A stretch of DNA of 44,734 bases. Origin: Neoconidiobolus thromboides FSU 785 (lineage: Eukaryota; Entomophthoromycota; Entomophthoromycetes; Entomophthorales; Neoconidiobolaceae). Made by a program: the position numbers and the translations under genes. The stretch is from the NCBI GenBank assembly GCA_025603075.1, contig MU626419.1, positions 1 through 44,734 of the forward strand. The letters run 5' to 3'. Positions 23,278-33,110 of this stretch are shown one piece after another; the stretch's first letter is position 1; every line of letters starts with the position of its first letter. Under the pieces are notes generated by a model. It was not told where the DNA came from. It did no database searches and was given only the letters and a program-made list of their open reading frames with translations.

Positions 23278-23946
23278 CTAAGCCTTTGGAGTATATTTTT
23301 TACGTTCTTGCGCGTATTTAAACTCTCCAACGACTTCCTTGACCTCAGGTATTTGAGAAATACGCTCAAAGTAACTAGAAAAATTAGGATATTGATCACG
23401 ATGCTCTTTCGTGTAAAACATACGATAGAGTCCATCCATAACACAAAACATAAATACATCTGCCAAAGTAATATGATTTCCAACTAAATACTCTTTTCCT
23501 TTGATTTCGTTATCAAGATAACTCAATGCTTTATCAATACGTGTATAAGCTGTTTCTTCGACTTTTTTATCATACTCAGCAAAGCCAAATAATGGCATAT
23601 ACAATTGAAGGGCTGGGGGAGTGATTTGAGTTGCACCGTAATAAGAATATTGAAGGATCTTAGCATAATCATTTTTATTAGAGCCTAATAGAGGGTTGTT
23701 TTCTTTTTGTGAAGCGATGTAAAAAGTAATGGCATCAGATTCTGTCAATAAAAGACCATCTTTAGATTCAAAAGCAGGTGCTTGACCTAATGGAAATTTA
23801 GCAATATATTCTTCAGTCTTATTATCAACACCGAATTTAAAGTTTGGATCGTAATCGATTTCAACATTGCTAAGCTTAGCTGCAATCAAAATTTTATTTG
23901 CTCTTTCGTAGTTTGGTATACTATGTAAGCGTCCTACTGCACCCAT
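23278..23946 (-). CDS. Glutathione S-transferase domain protein, eEF1B-gamma N-terminus-like
   Basis: The GST fold resembles the N-terminal domain of translation elongation factor 1B-gamma. I chose the ATG at 23946 (MGAVGRLHSIPNYERANK). The frame stays open for 13 more codons upstream but begins with a hydrophobic stretch unlike the family. Visible blocks: an N-terminal thioredoxin-like half with TEEYIAKFPLGQAPAFESKD and LLTESDAITFYIAS (the SNAI/ESDAI glutathione-contact region), then an all-helical C-terminal half with YLVGNHITLADVFMFCVMDG, the classic GST N-cap box. The protein is only about 222 residues and ends EFKYAQERKKYTPKA. The linker and the C-terminal EF1G domain of true eEF1B-gamma are absent. 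It is either a stand-alone GST of this class or the partner of a separately encoded domain. Single exon. Confidence 0.85.
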   Translation of the reverse strand: MGAVGRLHSIPNYERANKILIAAKLSNVEIDYDPNFKFGVDNKTEEYIAKFPLGQAPAFESKDGLLLTESDAITFYIASQKENNPLLGSNKNDYAKILQYSYYGATQITPPALQLYMPLFGFAEYDKKVEETAYTRIDKALSYLDNEIKGKEYLVGNHITLADVFMFCVMDGLYRMFYTKEHRDQYPNFSSYFERISQIPEVKEVVGEFKYAQERKKYTPKA

Positions 23947-23985
23947 TTTATTCTGTTTTTTGGAATAGTTAAATAAAAACAACAC

Positions 23986-24261
23986 TTTTAAGAATTTATT
24001 CCGAAGTTAAAAATGATGACGAGTTATTCTTAATTGGTAAATAAATTTAAATAAAGGGGCTTTATTGGTTCACTTATACTCATAAACCCAAAAAATATTT
24101 TTATTTTAATGCAATGAAGCCATTAAGAATAAGCATTCCGATATATACTTCATTTGTATGGTTTATTAAAATAAAATTACAATTTTCATTTGCTCATTAA
24201 ATTATGCTTATGGTTATGTAAATAACAACTAAAAAATTGTTAAATTCATTTTCACTATTTT
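23986..24261. other. Divergent promoter region between GST and bZIP genes
   Basis: Short AT-rich interval between two divergent genes. It contains one inverted CCAAT box (ATTGG at about 24065). No other site is recognised. Confidence 0.35.
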
Positions 24262-25056
24262 ATGGATAACCCAAACAACAATCCCAACTCATATCAACCC
24301 GATTCAAACCCACGAAAATCTGGAATACACGCCATCCTCAATACTGAAGATATGCTTTACAATCAATCCTATGATGTATCATCAAAACCCTTGAACTCAG
24401 TTCCAAATCAATATGAAGTAGACCCTAATTTACAGTCCATCCCAAATAAAAATATGCCTATAGAGCCAAATGAAGTTGCCAGAAGAGTAGCTCATCTTTC
24501 TATCAATTCCCCAAGAAACCGCCATCCACCAGCTATTTCTCCTTATCAATCTGGGTCTAGTCGCTGCGACTCACCAAACTCTAATCAAAGTGGAATGATA
24601 CGTTCTCATGGCAGTCTAACACCATACTATACTAGATCAACTGGTACAAACTCAAGGGATGAAATCAACTCGTCATCAGGCAAACCAAATGAGACAGCCA
24701 TTGAAAAGAGACAAAGACGCCTTATAAGAAATAGAATAGCAGCACAAGATTCACGCTTAAAGAAAAAGATGTATGTATCTGAGTTGGAAGAGAAAGTGAA
24801 ACGGTTAGAAAATGAGAACTTTAAGTTACATCATGATATTGTTATGTTGAATGATAAGCTACAGAATGGGGTTGTAATTAATGAGATCGATCAGGAAACT
24901 ATTACTGCAAACCATCATCAGCCTTTATTACCGCCCGATGTTAGGAAATTTTCTATACCAGAACATTTATTGCCTCCTCGTCCTCTATCTACTCCACCTG
25001 TTTCAACTAAGGAGGGGAAATATAAGGGAAACCGTGAGGATGATGAACAAAATTAA
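24262..25056 (+). CDS. bZIP transcription factor
   Basis: A 264-residue single-exon protein with a DNA-binding basic region at residues 148-170. Its core NRIAAQDSR has the invariant Asn157 and Arg165. A leucine zipper follows in perfect heptads (Leu175, 182, 189, 196). The N-terminal 145 residues are Asn/Ser/Pro-rich and probably disordered. The tail is proline-rich (LLPPDVRK, LPPRPLSTPP). The basic region with AAQ.SR.KKK...V.ELE is somewhat like Hac1/XBP1-class factors of the unfolded-protein response, but that assignment is weak, and no obvious Ire1-type splice hairpin was found in the 3' half. It acts in the nucleus as a dimer. Its targets are unknown. Confidence 0.85.
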   Translation: MDNPNNNPNSYQPDSNPRKSGIHAILNTEDMLYNQSYDVSSKPLNSVPNQYEVDPNLQSIPNKNMPIEPNEVARRVAHLSINSPRNRHPPAISPYQSGSSRCDSPNSNQSGMIRSHGSLTPYYTRSTGTNSRDEINSSSGKPNETAIEKRQRRLIRNRIAAQDSRLKKKMYVSELEEKVKRLENENFKLHHDIVMLNDKLQNGVVINEIDQETITANHHQPLLPPDVRKFSIPEHLLPPRPLSTPPVSTKEGKYKGNREDDEQN

Positions 25057-25613
25057 TATCTTTTATAAGTCATATCTGTTGTACTCTTAAGTTAATTATC
25101 AATGATTTTGTTCAGATTCTAGTTTAATAATACGAAATTAATATTGTAAGTATTTTGTATTCTATCATTATTACTTTGATTATAGATGTGAAATTGTTTT
25201 ATCCTGTTTCACAAAGCAACCTTATAGCTTTAATAAATATATATTCGTTTTTAGTGTTTAATTTTTTTATGTGTTCAAATTTAAATCATTACACTTTTAA
25301 TTTAGTTCCTTTAATTTATAAATTAGTTTAAGCTGTTTTGCTTATCAAAGGATAAATATGAAAAGGAGCATGTAAACCTGGTGAACTCAAAAATCAAACT
25401 AACAAAAACAAGAAAACAAATTAGATTAATTCTCGTTTATTATCATTTATTACTTCTTTTTTTATACACCTTGATAAAAGATGTAGTATATAGGGGTGTT
25501 TTTTTTGGCTTTGTTACTTTTTCCACTTTTTAAGCACTATTTAAGTGGAAAGGTTGTTAGTAAAATTCTTAAACAAAAGAATATATCTCCATATGTTATA
25601 GAATCATTATAAT
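25057..25613. other. Intergenic region with a MITE
   Basis: 3' flank of the bZIP gene. Apart from a MITE at 25488-25595, nothing is recognised. Confidence 0.5.
25488..25595 (-). mobile_element. Palindromic TA-MITE, copy 8
   Basis: Reverse orientation: TATAGGGGTGTTTTTTTTGG at the left, TTCCACTTTTTAAGCACTAT and AAGTGGAAAGGTTGTTAGTA inside, and AATATATCTCCATATG at the right. It lies at the left edge of the tandem transposase array. Confidence 0.85.
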
Positions 25614-26529
25614 TAGATTCTGATAATTCTGATCAAATACTGCCAACAGCTTCAAACAATGCTCTTTCGTTTTGCGGATCTTTCTCTTTGATTGACCGCT
25701 TCCGCTTGGTATAAATAGACTCAGCAGGGTTTAGAAACAGAGAATTTGTGTTCACTTACTTCAATGAGCTTTCTGACATTTGGATCTTTATTAGCATATT
25801 TTCTACGATTATTATTACATCCGATGTATTCATTTGAGCAAACTTGTCTATAATTGATTCAATAAATTGAAAAAAAGATTCTATCAAAAAAGTTTAGTTG
25901 AGTCTGATGTTTGATTATCCCATTTTTATTCATAACATCACAGTAATATATCTTTTGTTTTGAATCCAGGACCGAGGGAAGTAAGCTTTCCAACTTTAAT
26001 TTTCTCCTTTTATACTTGGTGCGCATTGTAATGGAAAATGTTGCTTTATTTATAAAAAATATCCTAAAGTCATCAAAAATTAATTTTTTATTTAGAAAAA
26101 TGCTAGTATAGTGAGATCTCATTTCTAGCATATCTAAACCATTATCCTGAGGGACTGAATTTTCATCTTGAATGGCTAAATAAATACACTTCAAAAAGCA
26201 ATCAAATGCCTTTGTACATCTTGATGTAGTTGATCGGCCTACATTTACCCTCATTTCCTTTAACGGATTCTATTTTATTGCTGGCGTCATACTTTTGCAA
26301 TCTTCATCAACCCAACTTCGTATAGGTTTCTCTTGACTATCTGATAGGGCTCTCGAATTAAGTCTTGGTACTGCTCTCGATTTTCTACTCTGACCTTTCC
26401 TCTCAGTATAATTTCTTATAATGTCATAAACAGTAGTTTTTTTTGTAGCCTGTTATTCTAAGAATATCTTTTATATTATTTTCCTTAATATAAACTTAAT
26501 AATCATTTTTCTCACTTCATTATTCATAC
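25614..26529 (-). pseudogene. Broken transposase-derived gene, array copy D
   Basis: The minus-strand frames carry recognisable pieces of the same family as the three intact genes to the right: FFINKATFSITMRTKYKRR (the region of the first catalytic residue, here Asn as in the others), ESIYTKRKRSIKEKDPQNER at the C-terminal side, and a diverged N-terminus near 26500. The reading frame is interrupted repeatedly, with one open stretch of 131 residues at 25859-26254. Its sequence is closest to copy B by eye. The segment bearing the conserved second Asp is lost or scrambled near 25770-25860. No ZNRD2 copy follows it, so it may have arisen by a partial duplication. Confidence 0.8.
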
Positions 26530-27073
26530 TAAACTTTTCTTTCGGGTAATCGATGTCATTTGAACTTAAAAAAAAGCATATAGCGGTTGGACTTTTTAGA
26601 TTGTTTTTAATAGAAAGTACCCAATTCATTAACTATTGAAAACTAGAAATCTATCCTAAAATTAATTTGATGATTTCATTTGAAGGCTAAGAACTTGATT
26701 TCTCGGATAATTGGCTGTGAAAAAAGTAAAATCAAATAGTGTTATATTTTCTGTTGGAAATATTGTATTGAGTTTCAAGTGATATTTTCTACCAAGACTT
26801 CAGCTACTAATTTAAAAATCAAAATTTGATAAATTGAGCTCCACAAAAAATGGGCAGTATATTGGAGCAGAAAATATCACTACCGCTATTGGTTTGACTT
26901 TTACTTTATATATATCTATGTCCTATATTGCGCTACTTTGTAGATATAATTATATTACTAGCAAATTGCTGCAAAGTATTTTATTTATTGGAAAAAAGGT
27001 ATATTAAGAACATATTAAATTTACAACTAGAAGTTATAAAAAAAACCAAAAAATGAAAGTACAAATGTAATAT
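26530..27073. other. Spacer between array copies D and A
   Basis: About 540 AT-rich bases in which I see neither a ZNRD2 nor an RRP41 remnant, unlike the spacers further right. Confidence 0.4.
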
Positions 27074-28099
27074 TTATTCATTAAGGATCTCTTCTTTTCT
27101 GATACATTTTGGTAGTAAACTAAGCATGTGTTCAAAATAACCTTTACAATCAACCTCTGAAATTTCTAGTAAAACTTGTTCTAAAACTTCAAATAATTCT
27201 TCCTCACTTTGTGGATCTTTTCCTCTGACTAACTGCTTCCACTTGGTATACATGGCCTCAACAGGATTTAAAAACTCAGAATAGGATGGTAAAGAAACTA
27301 AATTATACCCTTTTGATTCAATAAATTTCTTCATTGCTGGATCTTTGTCAATATGAGCACTGTCCATAATAATTGTCGCTTCTGATATGCCTTTTTTCTT
27401 TAATTCTTTGATAATTGATTTAATAAATTGATCAAATGACTCAATATCAAAAAGTTTTAATCGAGCCTCAAATTGAACTATTCCGCATTTACTCATAGCA
27501 CAACACATTGATATATTCTTTGTACGAAGTGCAGGAATAAACTTGTTTGACTTTGGTTTTTTAATTATGGCTTTTCTATTCCGACGCATTGAAACACTGA
27601 ATGTTGCTTCATTTATAAAAATAACTTTAGAGTCATCGAGTTTTTCTATGTTATCCACAAAATTATTGGCATAGATAGCTCTGTTTTCCAGAGTAGACGA
27701 ATCGTTATTTTGAGGAGCTAAATTAATACGTTTAAAAGAAAAATGAAAGGCCTTCAGATGTTCATTTATTAAAGATTCGCTTACATTTAATCCCATTTCA
27801 TCCTTCATTTTCTCTTTTATAGCTTTTATTGGGGTGTTGCAGTTTTCATCAATCCAAGAATGCATTATTTCTCTCTGGGATTCCGATATGGTCTTATCTT
27901 GAGGTACTGCTTTTTTTTCTTGAACTTTTAATTTCAATTTTTCAGGGCAATCTTCGCTATTTAGATATTTGTTTATAATTGCTTGAACTGTGGTACGTTT
28001 AAGGCCTGTTTGTTTGGCAATGTTTGTAGCGTTGGTTCCATCAGTATAAGAGTTGATGACACTTTTTCGGTCTTCGTCGTTAATTTTTTGGTATTTCAT
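27074..28099 (-). CDS. Transposase-derived protein, Tc1/IS630-like, array copy A
   Basis: A 341-residue open frame starting MKYQKINDEDRKSV. The N-terminal helix-turn-helix (about residues 5-50, INDEDR..VINSYTDG..ATNIAKQTGLKRTTVQAII) resembles the paired/homeodomain-like DNA-binding module of Tc1/mariner transposases. The catalytic fold shows FINEATFSVSMRR (residues 161-173), IIMD (Asp246) and LNPVEAMYTKW (Glu281). Asp246 and Glu281 are separated by exactly 34 residues, the DD34E spacing. The first catalytic Asp is replaced by Asn163, so DNA cleavage is expected to be lost. It ends KCIRKEEILNE, a tail shared with copies B and C. No terminal inverted repeats were found around it. It is divergent from the intact ZNRD2-like gene across about 200 bases. 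Probably a domesticated DNA-binding protein (inference). Confidence 0.8.
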   Translation of the reverse strand: MKYQKINDEDRKSVINSYTDGTNATNIAKQTGLKRTTVQAIINKYLNSEDCPEKLKLKVQEKKAVPQDKTISESQREIMHSWIDENCNTPIKAIKEKMKDEMGLNVSESLINEHLKAFHFSFKRINLAPQNNDSSTLENRAIYANNFVDNIEKLDDSKVIFINEATFSVSMRRNRKAIIKKPKSNKFIPALRTKNISMCCAMSKCGIVQFEARLKLFDIESFDQFIKSIIKELKKKGISEATIIMDSAHIDKDPAMKKFIESKGYNLVSLPSYSEFLNPVEAMYTKWKQLVRGKDPQSEEELFEVLEQVLLEISEVDCKGYFEHMLSLLPKCIRKEEILNE

Positions 28100-28190
28100 T
28101 TTGAGAAGTAAATGACGAATGAAACAAAAGTTTAAAAAAAATCACTTATTGCACTTTATTTTGACATGGTTTTCTGACCAAAATAGTTTT

Positions 28191-28200
28191 GGTTGGCTGG
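28191..28200 (+). promoter_or_regulatory. Conserved TTGGCTRGTTTT box, unit A
   Basis: GGTTGGCTGG, about 110 bases upstream of the ZNRD2 start and 90 bases upstream of the transposase-derived gene. The same box is kept at 31201-31210 and 34463-34472 while surrounding spacer sequence has drifted. It resembles an inverted CCAAT-type element. Function is inferred. Confidence 0.35.
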
Positions 28201-28299
28201 TTTTAAAGGGTTAAAAAGTTTATGCTATTTTCTCCTAAAATATTTGAAGATAATCTCCTCTCTATTATTAGCTCTCGTATTTGACTTTAAACTAGAAAC

Positions 28300-29251
28300 A
28301 TGTCATCAACGGACAGAGCGGCCAGTTTAGTATCCGAATGCTTACTTAAAGGCATGATAATGACCACACAAATATGCCCAGATTGTCCAGTAAATTTATT
28401 ATATTATTAAAACCATTTTACTAACTGGTATTGAAGTGCCCTTTGATGAGAGACAGAAAAACAAAGGTGTTGCACTGTCCAGTATGTGAAGAGGAAAAAA
28501 AATTAGGCACGAAAGAAGAGGAAAACTTACAAATTGAAGATATAGTAACAGAAAAAGGGGAAACTTTATCTCCTGAGACGGTTAATAGAGAAGATGATTT
28601 AGAAGCTAATGGAAATAATAAGAAAAGAAGAGACGAAATAAGTGAAACAATTGGAGCAAAACTACTTCAGGGATGGGCACTTTTAGATACTTTATGTCCT
28701 AATAGCAAATGCCAAGGGGTAAGTTTACAATAGTTATTTTTAAATTAGTATTAATTGAAATAGATTCCATTAGTCAGAAATAAAGAAAAGCATAGTTTAT
28801 GTGTAAGCTGTGGAACGCAATACATTTTGGAAAAGGATTACGACGAAAAAATACATGGAGCAAAAAGGAACCTATCTGAAGCTACAGCTAAACCAAAAGA
28901 CGCTGGTGACTTGAGGAAGATGGAGTATAAAAAAAAGGTATTTATTTCCGTATCAATAAAAGCGTTTTTTGATATTTTATATAGTTGAGCTTACCAAATA
29001 CTACATCAAAGTCAATAGAAGTAAAGTCATCTAAAGATAGTTTTAGTAGTCCACAGTATTCTAACTTAAAAGGATCATTTTCGCATAACATTTCTTCGAC
29101 AGAAAAGATAGCTATAGAAAAAATTAATTCACTTAATGACAGATTATCCCAAAGTAATAATATAATTGAGATAGAAAATTTAGCCAAAGCTTTATTAGCT
29201 TTACAAAAATTAGTGGAAAATACAATGACATTAAATAGCGATACAAGATAA
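28300..29251 (+). CDS. ZNRD2 (SSSCA1/autoantigen p27)-like zinc-ribbon protein
   Basis: Four exons with short introns (28387-28429 region, 28719-28764, 28939-28984) starting at the ATG at 28300 (MSSTDRAASLVSECLLKG). Two related zinc-ribbon segments are visible. The first is LLKGMIMTTQICPDCPCPLM...HCPVC. The second is LLQGWALLDTLCPNSKCQGI...LCVSCG. Each has a leading LL.G helix and two CxxC-like knuckles, as in the Auto_anti-p27 (ZNRD2) family. Human ZNRD2 is linked to centromere and telomere autoantigen function; its role is unclear. The C-terminal third is Ser/Lys-rich and ends in a helical segment (IEIENLAKALLALQKLVENT). This is the only intact copy in the tandem array; two broken ones lie at about 31330-32335 and 34580-35575. 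Confidence 0.8.
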
Positions 29252-29382
29252 ACAGATTTTGAGTTTTGTTATTATACTTTAATAAATGAAATAAAATTCA
29301 TGACTTTTGGACTCAAGTTTAACACTTTACAGTTCTTTTGTTTAATTAAGTTATTGACTCTATAATTTAATGGACTTTAGTT

Positions 29383-29665
29383 GGCTTATTTGAGACCTTA
29401 TTATTTTCTGAAGGCAAATTAATATCTTATCTCACAGTTAAATCCAAAATAGCTTTAGCCTGTTGATGGTCATGGATCACAAGCTCCATAACTTCTTGAA
29501 AGCTACCATTATCAGATTGCATCTAGTCTAAACATAAATTTTATCAAATACTAAAGTACAATAGATTACTTATTTAAAATAATACGCTCTTGCACTGAGT
29601 AGTGAGATAGCTATGTCATTTTTAGATACAAGGGCAATGGACCTTCAATTTAGTTTAATAATGCT
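29383..29665 (-). pseudogene. RRP41 3'-end fragment, array unit A
   Basis: It aligns with the last exons of the intact RRP41 gene (about 35710-36010). Shared words include ATGG.TCACAAGCTCCAT, ACTTCTTGAAAG and TTGGCTTATTTGA. The coding frame is broken and everything 5' of this fragment is missing, so it marks the right edge of the duplicated unit. Confidence 0.85.
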
Positions 29666-30020
29666 AAAGGTAGAACAGAGGCTATCAACTAATTATAAAT
29701 TCATTGCTAAAATGACAAGGCGTAGTGTGTAACATTTGCTAAAACCATTGGCTATGCTTTTTAGTTCCTGTATTAACTATGGTTTTTTTATGTTTTAAGT
29801 TATGAAATACAAAAATGATGCTGTATATCATTTTATATTTACTTTTTATTTCTTAAATTTATGCAATAATGCTTTTAAACATAGCTATCCTATTTACGCA
29901 AGGCTGATTAAAGCTTATTATTAACAAAAAATAAGTGTAGCCTAAAGACACATTGTAAAACAAAGGTATCAAAACAGAAAATAATAATCATGATAACAAC
30001 ACAAAAGTATTAATCAAATG
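29666..30020. other. Spacer between array units A and B
   Basis: About 355 AT-rich bases containing the junction between the RRP41 fragment and the next transposase-derived gene. No element is recognised. Confidence 0.4.
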
Positions 30021-31103
30021 TTATTCATCAATTATCTCCATTCTTTGTAAACATTTTGGTATAAAGCTTAACATATGCTCATAAAACGACTTGCAGTCGG
30101 CATTTGTTATTTCTGACCAAACATTGTTAACAGTCTCAAACAATTCTCTCTCATTTTGCGGATCTTTTTCTCTGATTAACTGCTTCCACTTGGTATAGAT
30201 GGACTCAGTAGGATTTAGAAACAGTGAGTTTGGCGGTAAACAGATCAACCTGTGGCCGCTTGCTCCGATTAGTCTTCTAATACTTGGATTGTTATCAACA
30301 AATACGCTATCCATAATTATTGTCGCTTCTGTTATATTGATTTGAGTAAACTTAAGGATGACTACTTGAATAAATTGATGAAATGATTCCTCATCAAAAG
30401 AATGTAACTGAGTCTGATGCTCAACTATTGCATGTTTATTCATAGCGCAACATAACAAAATGTTTTTTGTATTGAATCCAGGGCCAGTAACAGGAAACTT
30501 TTTATTTATAATATCTTCTTTTTTATATTTTGTACGTGTTGTAATACAAAAAGTTGCTTCATTTATAAAAAACACTTTAGAATCATCAAGTCTTGCTATT
30601 TCACTAACAAAAATACCAACATAAAAAGCCCTCATTTCTAGCGTAGAGAAATCACTTTTTTGGGCAACCAGATCATTACTTTCATCAGTACTTTTTTTTT
30701 TGTGGTGATTTGACCCACTATTTTGATCAGCAGAACTTATACGCTTAAAAGAGTAGTTAAAATCTTTCATACGTCTATGTATACCTGTTATGCCTAAGTC
30801 TATATTCTTTTCATCCTTCAGTTTTTTTGTCATTGTATTTAATGATATGGTGCAGTCTTCATCAACCCAAGCTTGTATAATTTCACTTTTAGAATCGACA
30901 ATTCGTTTTCTAGGACCTAGCTCTGCTTTTTTCTGTTTTTGTTGTCGTCTATAATCCCCTCCATCAAGATATTTTTTTATAATATTGTGAACAGTCCTAC
31001 GCTTAAAACCCATCACTTTGGCAATTAGCCTTGGGCAAGATCCATTAATATAGGAATCGACGATCCTTTCTCTGTCTTCATTGCTAATAAGATTATATCT
31101 CAT
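30021..31103 (-). CDS. Transposase-derived protein, Tc1/IS630-like, array copy B
   Basis: The frame is open from 31175, but I chose the ATG at 31103 (MRYNLISNEDRERIVDSY) because it aligns with the starts of copies A and C. Numbering here is from the upstream ATG. The HTH region ends TVHNIIKKYLDGGD. The core shows FFINEATFCITTRTKYK with Asn205 at the first catalytic position, ATIIMD (Asp289) and LNPTESIYTKW (Glu324), again 34 residues between Asp and Glu. It carries an extra hydrophilic insertion (about residues 150-175, NSGSNHHKKKSTDES) absent from A and C. It ends KCLQRMEIIDE. The intact frame contrasts with the decayed ZNRD2 and RRP41 copies beside it. Catalytically dead, probably retained for another role (inference). 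Confidence 0.8.
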   Translation of the reverse strand: MRYNLISNEDRERIVDSYINGSCPRLIAKVMGFKRRTVHNIIKKYLDGGDYRRQQKQKKAELGPRKRIVDSKSEIIQAWVDEDCTISLNTMTKKLKDEKNIDLGITGIHRRMKDFNYSFKRISSADQNSGSNHHKKKSTDESNDLVAQKSDFSTLEMRAFYVGIFVSEIARLDDSKVFFINEATFCITTRTKYKKEDIINKKFPVTGPGFNTKNILLCCAMNKHAIVEHQTQLHSFDEESFHQFIQVVILKFTQINITEATIIMDSVFVDNNPSIRRLIGASGHRLICLPPNSLFLNPTESIYTKWKQLIREKDPQNERELFETVNNVWSEITNADCKSFYEHMLSFIPKCLQRMEIIDE

Positions 31104-31200
31104 TTTATATATTGAACTATTGTTTAAATTATTAATGATGTCAAAAAATAATTGCCTATCATTTTTCAAATACATAGAGAACTAAGGTCAAATTGTTTTT

Positions 31201-31210
31201 GGTTGGCTAG
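31201..31210 (+). promoter_or_regulatory. Conserved TTGGCTRGTTTT box, unit B
   Basis: GGTTGGCTAG followed by TTTTGAA, upstream of array copy B and of the broken ZNRD2 copy. See unit A. Confidence 0.35.
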
Positions 31211-31329
31211 TTTTGAATTTTGAAAAATGCTATATGACTTTGCCCTTTTATGCTAACTTTGCCTTAAGATTAATATTTTCAATTTTTCTAAACAAAACTA
31301 TACTTAAAAGTAGCTCAATAACAGATAGA

Positions 31330-32335
31330 ATAAAAAGTTTTTATCTGAATGTTTAATCAAAGACAAAACAATGACCCAATGAATATTTCAAAGTCATTTG
31401 GTTAGCATAACAAACAAATCAAATCAGGCTACTATGTGACATTAAAGTGTCCTTTGATATGAGGTAGAAAAACAAAAATATTGCGCTTTGCATTGTCTGA
31501 CAGAGATAAAAAAGAATAGACATAAAAGGAGAAAATTATGGAAGCTGAAGATAAAGCCAGAAAGAGAAAGAATTGTTACACTTACTAGTTAAAGAGATGG
31601 TAAGTTAAAGGAAAGTTGACCTAACAGGAAATGAAATGGCATGAATGAAATATGTCGAACCAAATTACTTTAAACACAAGCGGTGTTGCACACTTTATAC
31701 TCTAATAACAAATATCAAGAGGTAATAATGTACATTAATTTGAAAATGATAATTAACTAAATATATCCTCCACTAGCTAGAAATAAAGAGAAGCATAGAT
31801 TATATATGAGCTATGAAACAAACTACGTTTCAAAAAAGACTCATAATGCAACAGTCCATACGCATGAATAAACCTACCTGAAATTCCAGATAAAACACAA
31901 AATAAAAGCGACTAAAAAGAGTTGGTATATAAAAGGGAGGTGTTATGGAGATATCGACTAAATATTTTTATATACAAGGGTGTTTTTTTTGTTTCATTTA
32001 TTTCTCCATTTTTTAAGCACTATTTAAGCGGAAAAATTGTTAGTAGAATTCTTAAACACAAATACATCCCCATATCTTGTGTAGTAAAATTTCTAATGCT
32101 ATACTAAAGCCAATAGAAAAAGGCCCACCTAAGAATGTTACTTAAAAGGGTCCTTTCCAAATACCATTTCCTTGACAGGAAAACCACAAACGAAGAAAAA
32201 TATAATTGTTAAGCAATAACTCTTTATTATATAGCAATGTATCTGAGATAGAGCATTTAAAGTAAACTCTATTAGATAACAAAGAAAACGATATAAAATA
32301 CAGCGGTATTAAATAATTATTTAGATTAAACAGAC
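31330..32335 (+). pseudogene. Broken ZNRD2-like copy, array unit B
   Basis: It aligns along its whole length with the intact gene at 28300-29251: TTTTTATCTGAATGTTTAATCAAAG, then AGTGTCCTTTGAT near 31447, then GCTAGAAATAAAGAGAAGCATAG near 31777. Start, several cysteine codons and frame are lost. A MITE is inserted at about 31971-32076, in what corresponds to the third intron. Confidence 0.8.
31971..32076 (-). mobile_element. Palindromic TA-MITE, copy 9
   Basis: Reverse orientation (TACAAGGGTGTTTTTTTTGT to AATACATCCCCATAT). It is inserted in the intron-3 position of the broken ZNRD2 copy in unit B and is absent from units A and C at this site. Confidence 0.8.
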
Positions 32336-32432
32336 TTTTAAAATTATATCATTATTCTTTAATAAAATACCGAGGCTTAAAATTGTATTTATATCTGTTA
32401 TCTTTAGTTTATCTATTTAACTATGCCATTAG

Positions 32433-32590
32433 CTCTGAGGCTTAACGAATTTATTTGGACTTTTTCTACTCCTTAACTTTTACTGCAATCAACTTAATAT
32501 CAAATTTCACACTGAGACACAATATACTTTTAACTAGTGTTGGTATTAACGGATTTCAAGCTTTATGACCTCCTAAAAGCTATCATTATC
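32433..32590 (-). pseudogene. RRP41 3'-end fragment, array unit B
   Basis: A short, strongly diverged match to the 3' end of RRP41 (TTGGACTTTTTCTAC, then ATATCAAATTTCACACTGAG, then CCTCCTAAAAGCTATCATTA). It holds the same position in the unit as the fragment in unit A. Confidence 0.6.
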
Positions 32591-33110
32591 TATCTCAATT
32601 ATGACCAAAAGATAATATAGGGATGTATTTTTTGTGTTTAAAAATTTTATCAAAAAATTTTTCACTCAAATAGCGCTTAAAAGATGGAAAAGGTGATGAA
32701 GCCAAAAAAACGTCCACATATAGTGCTAAGCATTACTCTGTCTTTATTTTTGAAATTATGAGTTTTAAATGGGAATATGTGATAGCTATTGTTGCTGCTG
32801 TAAATTGTAGAGGCCTCTTTGGTTTACTTGAGCCGTGCTAAACAGCTAGAAAAAGTAAGCTGTCAACAACTTGCGGTGGTTCAGTTTAAATAGATAAGTT
32901 ATTGAATTGTGCTATAACTACAAAGAATTGTGCTAACATTATATTTACTATCCATATACATTCGATTTTATATTAAAATCATCCTTTTAAAATCACCTGT
33001 TTTTGTAGAATTATCATCAAAAGACAAATACAACATAATAGATCGAAATCTGAAAAATGGAACTTTCAAATAACTAAAAATTAAATGACAATGAAACCAT
33101 AAATACATAT
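32591..33110. other. Spacer between array units B and C, with a MITE
   Basis: AT-rich spacer. A MITE occupies 32615-32722; the rest shows nothing recognisable. Confidence 0.45.
32615..32722 (+). mobile_element. Palindromic TA-MITE, copy 10
   Basis: Left end ATATAGGGATGTATTTTTTG, centre CACTCAAATAGCGCTTAAAA, right end CCAAAAAAACGTCCACATAT. Nearly complete. Confidence 0.85.

Noticed and set aside
24262-25056. Ire1-type unconventional intron in the bZIP gene (Hac1/XBP1 idea)
   Set aside because: No pair of CNG-cleavage hairpins was visible and the frame is already open to a plausible end; the basic region alone is not enough.
31922-32107. 61-residue frame in the unit B spacer
   Set aside because: It runs through a MITE and pseudogene sequence; the same residues appear in other MITE-overlapping frames, so it is a by-product of the repeat.
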